The notes below the pieces were generated by a model. It did not search any database and was not told the origin of the DNA. It saw only the letters and a program-made list of their open reading frames with translations. A stretch of DNA of 64,000 nt from Desulfovibrionaceae bacterium (GTDB lineage: Bacteria > Desulfobacterota > Desulfovibrionia > Desulfovibrionales > Desulfovibrionaceae), in NCBI GenBank assembly GCA_009782775.1, contig WRIL01000002.1, positions 62,001 to 126,000 of the forward strand, given 5' to 3'. Shown here piece by piece: positions 7,846 through 16,202 of the stretch; within the stretch, counting starts at the first letter, position 1; each line of letters opens with the position of its first letter. Both the position numbers and the translations under genes were made by a program.

Positions 7846-8064
7846 ATGCAAGAAAACGAAGGCATTACCCTGACGGTTAACGGTGAGTTCCGGTATTGTT
7901 CCGCAGGCTTGACTCTGGCCGCCTACCTGGAAGAATCCGGCATGCCCCGGACGCGCCTGGTGGCGGAGGTCAACGGCCAAATAATCAAAAGCGCGGATTT
8001 TGATCAATATATCCTGCGGTCCGGTGATATTGTGGAATTCGTCCGTTTCGTGGGCGGTGGCTGA
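7846..8064 (+). CDS. thiS: Sulfur carrier protein ThiS
   Basis: The 72-residue beta-grasp protein ends in Gly-Gly-Gly, matching the C-terminal diglycine of ThiS that is converted to thiocarboxylate and donates sulfur to the thiazole ring. The core [20 protein letters not shown] and VAEVNGQII are typical. It is the first gene after the TPP riboswitch and lies two bases before thiG. No thiF adenylyltransferase is in this operon, so activation must be supplied from elsewhere. Confidence 0.92.
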   Translation: MQENEGITLTVNGEFRYCSAGLTLAAYLEESGMPRTRLVAEVNGQIIKSADFDQYILRSGDIVEFVRFVGGG

Positions 8065-8066
8065 AT

Positions 8067-8882
8067 ATGCCGGATGAGTTCATCCTGGGAGGGGTCAGCC
8101 TGAGTAGCCGCCTGTTCATAGGTACCGGCAAATACGGTGATGACGCCCTTATTCCGGCGGTGGCCTCCTCTTCCGGGGCTCAGGTGATCACCTTGGCCCT
8201 GCGGCGGGTGGACTTCAATAATCCGGCGGCCAGCCTGATCAGCCATATACCCGATCACCTGCGGCTTCTGCCAAATACCTCCGGGGCCCGCAGGGCGGAA
8301 GAGGCCGTGCGTTTGGCCCGTCTGGCCCGGGCCGCCGGGGTGGGGGACTGGATCAAGATCGAGGTCATCTCCGATACCCGCCATCTTTTACCCGATGGTT
8401 ACGAAACAGCTAGGGCCACGGAAATCCTGGCCAAAGAGGGTTTTGTGGTTCTGCCTTACATGAATCCGGATTTATACGTGGCCCGCGATTTGGTCAATGC
8501 CGGCGCCGCCGCGGTTATGCCCCTGGGCGCGCCCATCGGCAGCAACCGAGGCCTGGCCACCCGGGAGATGATCGGCATCCTGCTGGAGGAAATCTCCCTG
8601 CCGGTGATCGTGGACGCTGGGCTGGGTCTTCCTTCCCAGGCCTGCGAAGCCATGGAGATGGGGGCCGAGGCCTGTCTGGTCAATACCGGCATCGCCAGCG
8701 CCGCTGACCCGGTAGAGATGGGGGCGGCCTTCGGCGCTGCCGTGCGCGCTGGCCGTCAGGCTTTTCTCGCCGGACCTGGGCGCGTCCTCAGGCATGGAGC
8801 CGCGGATCCTTCTTCCCCTCAGGAGGGTAGCCTGACCGGATTCCTGGAGCAAGGTGGGGCGGAGACATGCGGCCAGCCTTGA
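8067..8882 (+). CDS. thiG: Thiazole synthase ThiG
   Basis: A 271-residue TIM-barrel enzyme joining deoxyxylulose phosphate, dehydroglycine and ThiS-thiocarboxylate into the thiazole phosphate of thiamine. FIGTGKY near the N-terminus, the Schiff-base lysine in WIKIEVI (about residue 94), [11 protein letters not shown] and [11 protein letters not shown] are the family hallmarks. Its 3' end overlaps thiH by 16 bases, indicating coupled translation with the enzyme that supplies dehydroglycine. Confidence 0.95.
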   Translation: MPDEFILGGVSLSSRLFIGTGKYGDDALIPAVASSSGAQVITLALRRVDFNNPAASLISHIPDHLRLLPNTSGARRAEEAVRLARLARAAGVGDWIKIEVISDTRHLLPDGYETARATEILAKEGFVVLPYMNPDLYVARDLVNAGAAAVMPLGAPIGSNRGLATREMIGILLEEISLPVIVDAGLGLPSQACEAMEMGAEACLVNTGIASAADPVEMGAAFGAAVRAGRQAFLAGPGRVLRHGAADPSSPQEGSLTGFLEQGGAETCGQP

Positions 8883-10054
8883 GCGGGGGTTTTTACCCGG
8901 AACTTTTGCGCCTGCGGAACGCGGATCCCTTGGCCCGCGAAGCCGGGAGCCGCGAGGTGGATAGCTGTCTGGAGCGCGAGCGTTTTACTCCGGCGGATCT
9001 GCCGGTGTTGCTTTCCCCGGCGGCCGAACCTTTTCTAGAGCGCCTGGCTCGGCGAGCCCAGGCTGAGACCTTGCGGCACTTCGGACGGAGCGTGCAGCTT
9101 TTTACCCCCCTGTACCTGTCCAACTACTGCGTCAACCGCTGTGTTTACTGCGGCTTCAGCCGCCGTCGGAGCATATACCGAAGCCGGCTGAGCCTGGAAG
9201 AAGTTGAAGCCGAGGGCAGGGCCATCGCCACAACCGGTCTGCGCCGAGTCCTGGCCTTGACCGGCGACGATCCCGGGCGTAGTGGCCCTGAATATCTGGC
9301 CGCCTGCCTGCGTGTTCTCTCCAGGCATTTCAGCTCCCTGGGCATAGAGGTTCCCTCCATGAGCGCCGAAGAATACGCCATGCAGGCGGAGGCCGGGGCC
9401 GAGAGCATGACCCTGTTCCAGGAAACCTATAGTCCGGACAGGTACGCCAGACTGCACCCAGGCGGCCCCAAGCGCGACTTCATTTTTCGTCTGGACGCCC
9501 CCCAGCGCGCTCTAATGGGTGGCATGCGCGGGGTCAACCTGGGGCCGCTTCTAGGCCTGGATGACTGGCGCCGGGATGTTTACCACACGGCCAGACATGC
9601 GGAATTTTTGCTGCGGCGTTACCCTGAAGCCGAGATCAGCATTTCTCTCCCCCGTATACGCCCGCATGAAGATGGAGGAGAGACAAGCTTCCAGCCTTGG
9701 CCGGTGAGCGATAAGCACTTTGTTCAGGCCCTGGCCGCTCTGCGCTGCGTTCTGCCTCAGGCCGGTCTGACCCTGTCCACCCGTGAACCGGCCTGGCTGC
9801 GTGATAAGCTTCTACCATTGGGGGTTACCCGCCTTTCCGCCGGAGTATGCACGGCTGTGGGGGGACATGCCTATAGCAAGGGCGATAGCCCCCAGTTCGT
9901 GATCTCCGACGGACGCTCGGTTGAGGAGATGAGCGCGTCTTTGAAGGCGCGTGGCTACCAGCCGGTGTTCTCCGACTGGCTCCTACCCGGGCTGGGCGAC
10001 CAGGAACTGAGTCCGGGAATGGCTAGAGGGCTTCGCTTTTTTCGGCATGCATAG
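8867..10054 (+). CDS. thiH: 2-iminoacetate synthase ThiH (radical SAM tyrosine lyase)
   Basis: A 395-residue radical SAM enzyme that cleaves tyrosine to dehydroglycine and p-cresol for anaerobic thiazole synthesis. The [4Fe-4S] motif is [10 protein letters not shown] (about 86-95). LTGDDPG and the C-terminal biotin/thiamin-synthesis-type region ([11 protein letters not shown]) fit the family. Using ThiH rather than the oxygen-dependent ThiO is consistent with an anaerobe. Confidence 0.94.
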   Translation: MRPALSGGFYPELLRLRNADPLAREAGSREVDSCLERERFTPADLPVLLSPAAEPFLERLARRAQAETLRHFGRSVQLFTPLYLSNYCVNRCVYCGFSRRRSIYRSRLSLEEVEAEGRAIATTGLRRVLALTGDDPGRSGPEYLAACLRVLSRHFSSLGIEVPSMSAEEYAMQAEAGAESMTLFQETYSPDRYARLHPGGPKRDFIFRLDAPQRALMGGMRGVNLGPLLGLDDWRRDVYHTARHAEFLLRRYPEAEISISLPRIRPHEDGGETSFQPWPVSDKHFVQALAALRCVLPQAGLTLSTREPAWLRDKLLPLGVTRLSAGVCTAVGGHAYSKGDSPQFVISDGRSVEEMSASLKARGYQPVFSDWLLPGLGDQELSPGMARGLRFFRHA

Positions 10055-10064
10055 GAGTAAGGTG

Positions 10065-10709
10065 ATGAAAAGGATTTTTCCGCGCGTGGACTTATATGGT
10101 ATTACCGATCAGCCTCTTTCCTTGGGACGTAGCAACGTGCGGGTGGTGGAAGAGCTTTTGGGGGCCGGGGTGCGGGTCATCCAGTATCGGGAGAAGGAAC
10201 GCAAGACGGGGGTGATGCTGGAAGAATGCATGGCCATCCGGATTCTGACCAGGGAGGCCGGGGCCTGTTTTCTGGTGAACGATCATGTGGACATCGCCTT
10301 GCTGGTAGATGCGGACGGAGTGCATGTAGGGCAGGAGGATCTGCCGGTGTCCGCAGTGCGGGAACTGATCGGTCCGGATCGGATCATTGGTCTGTCCACC
10401 CATGCGCCGGAGCAGGCCAGGGCTGCGGTGGAGGCCGGGGCGGACTATATAGGAGTTGGGCCGGTTTTCGCCACCAGGACCAAAAAGGATGTCTGCGCCC
10501 CGGTGGGGCTGGAGTATCTGCGTTATGTGGCCAGGAATTTGGATATCCCCTTTACGGCCATCGGCGGGCTGAAGCCGGAGAATCTGGGCGAGGCGGCTAG
10601 GGCGGGGGCTTATTGTTGCGCGATGGTTTCCGCCCTGGTAAGCGCTCCGGATATTCCGGCGGCGGTGGCGGCTGCTAGGAAGGCTCTAGCTGAAGGGAGG
10701 CGAGGGTGA
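10065..10709 (+). CDS. thiE: Thiamine-phosphate synthase ThiE
   Basis: A 214-residue TIM barrel that couples HMP pyrophosphate with thiazole phosphate. Recognisable elements are VIQYREK (substrate pyrophosphate contact), FLVNDHVDIAL, ADGVHVGQEDLP and GVGPVFATRTKKD. The ATG at 10065 follows AGGAGTAAGGTG. The earlier ATG at 10047 overlaps thiH and is less likely. The gene is GTGA-overlapped with thiD, so the two are coupled. Confidence 0.93.
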   Translation: MKRIFPRVDLYGITDQPLSLGRSNVRVVEELLGAGVRVIQYREKERKTGVMLEECMAIRILTREAGACFLVNDHVDIALLVDADGVHVGQEDLPVSAVRELIGPDRIIGLSTHAPEQARAAVEAGADYIGVGPVFATRTKKDVCAPVGLEYLRYVARNLDIPFTAIGGLKPENLGEAARAGAYCCAMVSALVSAPDIPAAVAAARKALAEGRRG

Positions 10710-11536
10710 GTTATCCGAATATTTTGAGCATTGCGGGGTCTGATTCCGGAGGCGGAGCCGGTATTCAGGCGGATCTTAAGACAGTCACGGTCCTGGGAGG
10801 CTTCGGTCTCTCAGTGATTACCGCCCTGACCGCCCAGAACGGGGTGAGGGTGAGAGGCATCCAGGCTGTACCGCCGGAATTTGTCTTGTCACAGTATGAA
10901 ACGTTGCGCGAGGGATTCAGGATCAGCGCCGCCAAGACCGGAATGCTCTGTAACCGGGATATTATGCTGGCCCTTGCCCCACGTCTGCGGCAGCGGGATT
11001 TTCCCCTGGTGGTGGACCCGGTGTGCGTGAGCCAGTCCGGCCATGCCCTGCTGGAGTCCGACGCTTTGGACACCTTGCGGACAGAGATCCTCCCCCTGGC
11101 GGATCTGCTTACTCCCAACCTGCCCGAAGCCGAGGCCCTGACCGGTCTCGTGATTGACGGACCGGAGGCGGCGGAGGCGGCCTGCCGGGCCTTGCGCGGC
11201 ATGGGGGCCTCTGCCGTGCTGCTCAAGGGTGGACACTGCGTTTTCAGTCCGCCGGGGCAGGCGACCGACTGGCTCTGCCTGGAGGAAGGCGTTCCCTTGC
11301 TTTCCCTGACGCATGAGCGGGTGCCGACCCCGAACAACCACGGCACGGGCTGCGCTCTGTCCGCGGCGATTGCCGTCTTTATTGGTCTGGGGGCCGGAGT
11401 GGAGGAGGCAGTGGCCCGGGCGCGGGAGTTTTTGCTTGCGGGCTTGAAACGCAGCTTTACCCCCGGTTTGGGAGCCGGCCCGATCAATTTTATGGCAGGC
11501 GCCGAGTATGAACTTGGCCGTGTCCGCTGGAGCTGA
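10706..11536 (+). CDS. thiD: Hydroxymethylpyrimidine (phosphate) kinase ThiD
   Basis: A 276-residue ribokinase-fold kinase that phosphorylates HMP and HMP-P for thiamine synthesis. SIAGSDSGGGAGIQADLKT at the N-terminus, VVDPVCVS, the NLPEAEAL substrate strand and the anion-hole/catalytic stretch NNHGTGCALSAA are all intact. It starts with GTG overlapping the thiE stop. This is the last thiamine gene. thiC and thiF are absent from the window. Confidence 0.94.
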   Translation: MSYPNILSIAGSDSGGGAGIQADLKTVTVLGGFGLSVITALTAQNGVRVRGIQAVPPEFVLSQYETLREGFRISAAKTGMLCNRDIMLALAPRLRQRDFPLVVDPVCVSQSGHALLESDALDTLRTEILPLADLLTPNLPEAEALTGLVIDGPEAAEAACRALRGMGASAVLLKGGHCVFSPPGQATDWLCLEEGVPLLSLTHERVPTPNNHGTGCALSAAIAVFIGLGAGVEEAVARAREFLLAGLKRSFTPGLGAGPINFMAGAEYELGRVRWS

Positions 11537-11537
11537 G

Positions 11538-12605
11538 ATGGGGGGGCTCGCGGCATTTAATGCCGGCGAAAGGGTGGAAGGGCCGCAAGTGGCGGTCTTT
11601 CGCGCTGATCGCCTCGGGGATGTGGTTTTATCCACGCCGGTAGCTGAATTGCTGAAGACCGGCCTGGGGGCGCGGGTGACTTTTGTGGTACGAAAGTACG
11701 CCAGTCCGGTGCTGGAGGGAAACCCCTTTATCGACCAGGTGCTGACCGTGGACGGACTTGGCTGCAGGGAGCTTGCCGGACGCATCTGCGGCCAGGATGC
11801 CAGTATTGCCCTTTACGCCAGCCGGGAAGCGGTCTGGGCTCCCTGGCTGGGCGGCATCACACTGCGGGTTGGGCCTTTTTCCCGCTTGCGCGACCTCTTG
11901 TTCAACCGGCGTTTTCGACAGCATCGCTCGGCCTGCGCCGCGCATGAGGCGGAATACAATATGGATCTGGCGCGGCGCGGCTTCGGGCTGCAAGGCGCGG
12001 CTTGGCCGCGTATTTTTCTTTCCGGGGAAGAAGAGGAGTGGGCGGCGGAATACCTTAAAGCCCGGCATGGGATTGAAGCGAGACAGGCCTTTGTGCTTCT
12101 GCATCCGGGCAGCGGCGGCTCCAGTAAGGATCTACCTCTGGAGAAATACCGGAGGATCGCCGAAAAACTGGCCGGGGCCGGGGTGCCTTTCCTGGTTTCC
12201 GGGAACGAGGAAGAACTTGCGAAATACCGGGAAGAGGGCGGTTTTAAGGCCGGACTTATGCAAGAAGTCCTGCCCTTGCGGCGCTTTCTGGCTCTCATCG
12301 CCAGGGCCGGACTTTTGGCGGGCAACAGCAGCGGCCCCCTGCACTGCGCCGCGGCCCTGGGTATTTCCACGGTGAGCTTTTATCCGCCTCTGCGGGTTTG
12401 TTCGGTCCGGCGCTGGGGGCCTTTTTCCGCCAGCCCGGAGAAACATCTGGTCTTTTCCCCGGACGGGCCGGTCTGCGACAGATGTTCGCCATCCTGCCGG
12501 CTTTACCCCTGCATGGAGAGCCTGGACGCGGAAGAAATTTTTGTCGGGATATGCAGGATGCTTAAAGGTGGCTCCGCCCTCACGTCTTCGCCAGAAGCGG
12601 GCTGA
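11538..12605 (+). CDS. Glycosyltransferase family 9 (heptosyltransferase-like)
   Basis: A 355-residue GT-B enzyme of the WaaC/WaaF/WaaQ family, which adds heptose to the LPS inner core at the cytoplasmic face. Evidence is the N-terminal VAVFRADRLGDVVLSTP, the nucleotide-sugar motif VLLHPGSGGSSKDLPLEKY, and the late GNSSGPLHCAAALGI. A Cys-rich C-terminal CDRCSPSCRLYPC could be a small metal site. The ATG at 11538 follows GGAG and begins one base after the thiD stop. An upstream ATG at 11508 would overlap thiD. The exact acceptor is unknown. An rfaE2 gene at 45.1 kb supports heptose use. Confidence 0.85.
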   Translation: MGGLAAFNAGERVEGPQVAVFRADRLGDVVLSTPVAELLKTGLGARVTFVVRKYASPVLEGNPFIDQVLTVDGLGCRELAGRICGQDASIALYASREAVWAPWLGGITLRVGPFSRLRDLLFNRRFRQHRSACAAHEAEYNMDLARRGFGLQGAAWPRIFLSGEEEEWAAEYLKARHGIEARQAFVLLHPGSGGSSKDLPLEKYRRIAEKLAGAGVPFLVSGNEEELAKYREEGGFKAGLMQEVLPLRRFLALIARAGLLAGNSSGPLHCAAALGISTVSFYPPLRVCSVRRWGPFSASPEKHLVFSPDGPVCDRCSPSCRLYPCMESLDAEEIFVGICRMLKGGSALTSSPEAG

Positions 12606-12608
12606 TAT

Positions 12609-13355
12609 ATGGAATTCAGCGATCAGGCCATTATTCTGCGTTTGGGGCTCTTCAGGGAAGCGGATATCTGGGTGCGTCTCTTTTCTCCCGGACGCGGGGT
12701 GTTTTCGGCCTTTGCCTTTGGGGGAGGGCGGAGCCGCAGGCGTTTCAGCGGTTGCCTGGATTTGTTCAATGAAGTCCTTTTTCAGATCAGGCGGAGCCGG
12801 CATGGTGATTACCTGGACTTGCGGGAAGGAGCGCTGCTGCACGGCCCGGAGCGGTTGCGCAGGGATTGGCGGCGTCTGGGCATGGCCCGTAACTGCGCCT
12901 ATTTCATGGAGGCCTTGCCCCTGGGGGGCGAGGACGCGGCCGGAGCGCACGCCCTGTTTGTGGATTTGCTGAACAACTTGGAAACGCGGGAAGATCTGCC
13001 CCAGCGTCTGCCGCTGTTTTTTCGCGCCCGGATGATCTTCGCCCAGGGCTATGCCTTTGATCCGGATCATTGCGCTGTCTGCGGGCGAACCTGGGGGGAG
13101 GAATCGGCCGTTTTCCCTCCAGGAGTCTCCGGCCCACTTTGCCTTTCTTGCGCCCGCCCCGCCCTGTCCGGGGGCATCCTGTTGCGGCCGGAAGCCTTGG
13201 TCATGCTGCGCCGAATCTGTAAAGCCTCCCTGGAGTCCTGGGATATGCGGGACATCCCTGAGTGGGCGCAGCAATCCTGCGCTCGCGCCCTGGAGGCTTT
13301 CTGGCAGTCCCACGCGGGGCTACGCTGGGATCACGGCCGTTTCCGCAATGCTTGA
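12609..13355 (+). CDS. recO: DNA repair protein RecO
   Basis: A 248-residue protein matching RecO of the RecFOR recombination-mediator pathway. It has an N-terminal OB fold (residues about 1-80: DQAIILRLGLFREADIWVRL), a helical middle, and a zinc-binding CAVCG...CLSC module about 157-187. It lies three bases after the glycosyltransferase stop and is the last gene of the thi transcription unit. Its presence at the end of a thiamine/LPS operon seems a matter of gene order rather than function. Confidence 0.88.
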   Translation: MEFSDQAIILRLGLFREADIWVRLFSPGRGVFSAFAFGGGRSRRRFSGCLDLFNEVLFQIRRSRHGDYLDLREGALLHGPERLRRDWRRLGMARNCAYFMEALPLGGEDAAGAHALFVDLLNNLETREDLPQRLPLFFRARMIFAQGYAFDPDHCAVCGRTWGEESAVFPPGVSGPLCLSCARPALSGGILLRPEALVMLRRICKASLESWDMRDIPEWAQQSCARALEAFWQSHAGLRWDHGRFRNA

Positions 13356-13396
13356 GATGGGAATCCGGCGGCGCAAGCAAAATAATCCGCCGAAGA

Positions 13397-13425
13397 TTGA
13401 CATTTTTTTATGCGCTTTGTAGTTA
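13397..13425 (+). promoter_or_regulatory. Probable sigma-70 promoter for the HD-GYP regulator
   Basis: TTGACA (13397-13402), 17 bases, then TAGTTA (13420-13425). A GC-rich inverted repeat CGGCGG...CCGCCG (13366-13392) lies just upstream. With the T-run at 13403-13409 it could act as a poor terminator for recO. Confidence 0.5.
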
Positions 13426-13515
13426 AAATCGGAGTGGAGGCCATTGCGAGAGAGCCACGCAGGCGCCGGAAAGGCGCCTTGGGAAGCGTTGATTGTCTGC
13501 GGTGGCGAGGGGATT

Positions 13516-14586
13516 ATGTCGCGCAAAAGGATAATAATTGTTGATGACAGCAGGGCGGACTTATCGCAGGCCAAGTCTTTTCTGGAAGATCGGTTTGAGG
13601 TTGTGACAGCGGTATCCGGGGAAGAGCTTTTCTCCGTGCTTGGTAATTTCTCGCCGGATTTGATCCTGCTTGACGTGGAGATGCCGGTTTTAGACGGCTA
13701 CACTGTAATAAAAATGCTAAGGGCTGACCAGAAATACTCTGGTATACCGGTTATTTTTATCGCCGGAAGAAACGACCCGGCCAGCGAATTGCAAGGGCTT
13801 AACCTGGGTGCGGTTGATTATGTTTATAAGCCGTTTTCTCTTCCGCTACTTAAGAAACGCATTGAAATGCATGTTTTGATTGTAGATCAGAATAAGAAAT
13901 TAATGGAGTATGGCAAGAATCTGCATAAACTGGTTGATGAAAAAGTCAGTGTTATTAAAGAACTGCACAGCATGATATTTGAAATAATGAAAGGGATGAT
14001 GAATCATCGAGGCGTATTCACTGACAACAGCGCCTCAAGGGTGCGGAAAAATTTCGAAATTTTTCTGTCCGCCCTTAAGCATTACGGTGTGTATCAGGAT
14101 GAAATATCCAAATGGGACACGAATTTGCTCTGTTTTTCATCCCAACTGTATGACATCGGCAAGGTAGGCATCTCTGACGCCGTTCTTTTGAAACCCGGGC
14201 GCCTGGACCAGGATGAACTCAATGAAATGCGCCGGCATACGGGCATCGGGGAGGATATTATCAAGCGGGTGGACGTGGACGGCCCTGAGGGTGCCCTAGT
14301 GATGCATGCCCGCATCATGGCGGCCACCCACCATGAAAAGTGGGACGGTACCGGTTATCCCCTGGGCTTGGGGGGCCAGTCCATTCCTTTGCAGGGCAGA
14401 ATTATTGCCCTGGTGGATGTCTATGAGGCCCTGGTATCCGACCGCCCGTACAAACCGGCCTTTTCCCACAAGGAAGCCGTGGAAATCATCGCCGACAACG
14501 GCGGCACCCATTTTGATCCAGCCTTGGTGGAGGTCTTCGTCAAGGTGGCGGATCAGTTCAGATCGGAGGCCGCGCCGTTTCAATGA
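13516..14586 (+). CDS. Response regulator with HD-GYP-like domain
   Basis: A 356-residue two-domain protein. Receiver (3-120): Asp53 in LILLDVEMP and Lys105 in YVYKPF are intact. HD-GYP region (about 160-345): GTGYPLGLGG, H241, the HHE triad at 272-274 and Asp301 are present, which would fit cyclic-di-GMP phosphodiesterases. However the HD dyad reads YD (LYDIGK, 212-213), and the first His of the domain is absent (TDNSASRV where GxH is usual). It may be weakly active, altered in metal use, or a binding protein. The ATG at 13516 has GAGGGG before it. An earlier ATG at 13444 lacks support. It has its own promoter. Confidence 0.85.
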   Translation: MSRKRIIIVDDSRADLSQAKSFLEDRFEVVTAVSGEELFSVLGNFSPDLILLDVEMPVLDGYTVIKMLRADQKYSGIPVIFIAGRNDPASELQGLNLGAVDYVYKPFSLPLLKKRIEMHVLIVDQNKKLMEYGKNLHKLVDEKVSVIKELHSMIFEIMKGMMNHRGVFTDNSASRVRKNFEIFLSALKHYGVYQDEISKWDTNLLCFSSQLYDIGKVGISDAVLLKPGRLDQDELNEMRRHTGIGEDIIKRVDVDGPEGALVMHARIMAATHHEKWDGTGYPLGLGGQSIPLQGRIIALVDVYEALVSDRPYKPAFSHKEAVEIIADNGGTHFDPALVEVFVKVADQFRSEAAPFQ

Positions 14587-14607
14587 ACTAGACAGGGCAT
14601 CGTGTTC

Positions 14608-14685
14608 TTAGCGGATGCTTTTTTGCAGATAGATGACCGCCCCCACGGTGGCGATCAAACCGGCGAAGAAAAATAAAAAATCCAT
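14608..14685 (-). CDS. Putative 25-residue single-pass membrane protein
   Basis: A short frame encodes a hydrophobic helix MDFLFFFAGLIATVGAVIYL followed by a basic tail ending KSIR. AAGGAG lies six bases before the ATG at 14685. An ATG at 14691 abuts AAGGAG and is less suitable. Upstream on this strand TTGCTT and TATCCT are 17 bases apart. The helix-plus-positive-tail pattern with a strong ribosome site is typical of real small membrane proteins. It lies between convergent and divergent neighbours where no other gene is needed. No homologue is known to me. Confidence 0.5.
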   Translation of the reverse strand: MDFLFFFAGLIATVGAVIYLQKSIR

Positions 14686-14784
14686 ATCCATCTCCTTGGG
14701 CAAGGATACATATATTGCGCGGCAAAAGCAATATCCCCTTGATTGGCGCCGCGCTTGAGCGTTACAATTCGTTTGGAGGAGGCC

Positions 14785-15060
14785 ATGCAAGGGCAAGAGA
14801 GCTTTAGGGGGTATATAGTGACGTTGCCGGACGGCTTGGCCGGCGGCGCGAGCGCTAGGGTGGCCCTGCGCGCCGAGGACGGCGTGGAATATCTCATTAC
14901 GCCGAAAGGAATGGGGCTGGAACTCGCGGAGCATATCAACGCCAAGGTGGAAGTGACCGGCAGCGTCCAGCGCGTGGAAGAGGCCGTCTTTCTGACGGTG
15001 CGCGGTTACAGGGTGGAAGACGCCTTTGAGGACGATTGGTATGACGATGATGACCGCTGA
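14785..15060 (+). CDS. Hypothetical acidic protein, 91 aa
   Basis: This 91-residue protein starts at ATG 14785 behind GGAGGAGG. Alternating beta-strand patterns (RVALRAEDGVEYLITP, AKVEVTGSVQRVEEAVFLTV) suggest a small OB- or SH3-like barrel. The tail DAFEDDWYDDDDR is strongly acidic. I do not recognise a named family. It ends five bases before mlaE on the same strand, so it is probably in that operon. No signal peptide is present. Confidence 0.6.
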   Translation: MQGQESFRGYIVTLPDGLAGGASARVALRAEDGVEYLITPKGMGLELAEHINAKVEVTGSVQRVEEAVFLTVRGYRVEDAFEDDWYDDDDR

Positions 15061-15065
15061 CCGCC

Positions 15066-16202
15066 ATGCCCTCCCGAATGGCCACGCGTTCCAACCCTGA
15101 TCCGGAGGGATCGCCCGGCGGGGCGGCGTTTCTTCCAAGCCTGGAACTGCGGGGTGAATTTCTCTGCCTGTCCGGGGAATGGACGGTCTATACCCTGAAG
15201 GCCGCCAGAGCCTGCCTGGGGGAGATCACCGCCCCGTTCAATTCTGTCAGCCTGGATAAGGTCAGCCGGCTGGATACGGCCGGGGCTTTATTGATTAACA
15301 GCTTGCTGGAAAAAGGGATCCGGCTGGAAAACAGCAATCCTGATTTTCAGGCGCTGCTCGCCATCAGCCAAGTTACGCGGGTCGCGCCTGAATTCGGACC
15401 GCCCCGTTGGTTGCGTTTTTTGAACGCCGTCGGTTGGCATGTTCTGGATGAACTCCGTCTGCTGGCCGGGGTGCTCAGTTTTATGGGGGAACTCGTTCGC
15501 CGCGCCCCGCGCTATTGTAGGCCGCGCTCTTTTCCGCTTTCGGCCACGGTCTATCACCTGGAAAGAGTGGGAATTGACGCCCTGCCCATCGTCTGTCTGC
15601 TCAATTTTCTCATCGGCCTAGTTATCGCTTACATGGCCGCTTCCTCCCTCTCGACCTTCGGGGCGCAAATTTATGTTGTGGCCCTGCTGGAGGTAGTGGT
15701 GCTGCGCGAGATGGCCGTGCTGACCACGGCCATCCTGGTGGCCGGGCGTTCCGGATCCGCCTTTACCGCCCAACTGGGCTTCATGCTCTATAATCAGGAA
15801 GTGGACGCCATGCGCGTCATGGGCATGGATCCCATGATCACTCTGGCCTTGCCGCGTATCCTGGCCCTAGGGCTGAGCCTCCCCTGCCTGGTCCTGGTCG
15901 CGGACTTGATGAGCCTGGCCGGAGGTCTCGCCGCGGTATGGGTATCCATGGACATTACTCCGGCGGTTTTTGTCCAGGAATTGCAAAAGCATATCCAGGT
16001 AAGACATATCCTGGTGGGGCTGGTAAAGGCCCCTTTTTTCGCCATGGCCATCGGTTGCGTGGGTTGTTTCCTGGGCTTCCGAGCCAAGGGCGGGGCGGAC
16101 GCCATCGGTCTTTTGACCACCCGTTCCGTGGTGGAGAGCATTTTTTTGGTCATTGCCCTGAACGCTCTTTTCGCTTTAACTTTTCAATACCTGGGGATAT
16201 GA
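15066..16202 (+). CDS. mlaE: MlaE-type lipid ABC transporter permease with N-terminal STAS-like domain
   Basis: A 378-residue inner-membrane permease. Residues about 20-110 look like a STAS domain (VSLDKVSRLDTAGALLINSLL), the role of separate MlaB in E. coli. The rest is a MlaE permease with five or six hydrophobic helices and the family stretch ILVAGRSGSAFTAQLGFM followed by EVDAMRVMGMDP. MlaE with MlaF and MlaD moves phospholipid between the inner and outer membranes. The mlaF ATG overlaps its TGA. Confidence 0.9.
   Translation: MPSRMATRSNPDPEGSPGGAAFLPSLELRGEFLCLSGEWTVYTLKAARACLGEITAPFNSVSLDKVSRLDTAGALLINSLLEKGIRLENSNPDFQALLAISQVTRVAPEFGPPRWLRFLNAVGWHVLDELRLLAGVLSFMGELVRRAPRYCRPRSFPLSATVYHLERVGIDALPIVCLLNFLIGLVIAYMAASSLSTFGAQIYVVALLEVVVLREMAVLTTAILVAGRSGSAFTAQLGFMLYNQEVDAMRVMGMDPMITLALPRILALGLSLPCLVLVADLMSLAGGLAAVWVSMDITPAVFVQELQKHIQVRHILVGLVKAPFFAMAIGCVGCFLGFRAKGGADAIGLLTTRSVVESIFLVIALNALFALTFQYLGI

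Noticed and set aside
12132-13313. A 393-codon antisense frame over the GT9 gene and recO
   Set aside because: Sense genes are well supported, and the antisense protein is Gln/Arg/Pro-rich noise.
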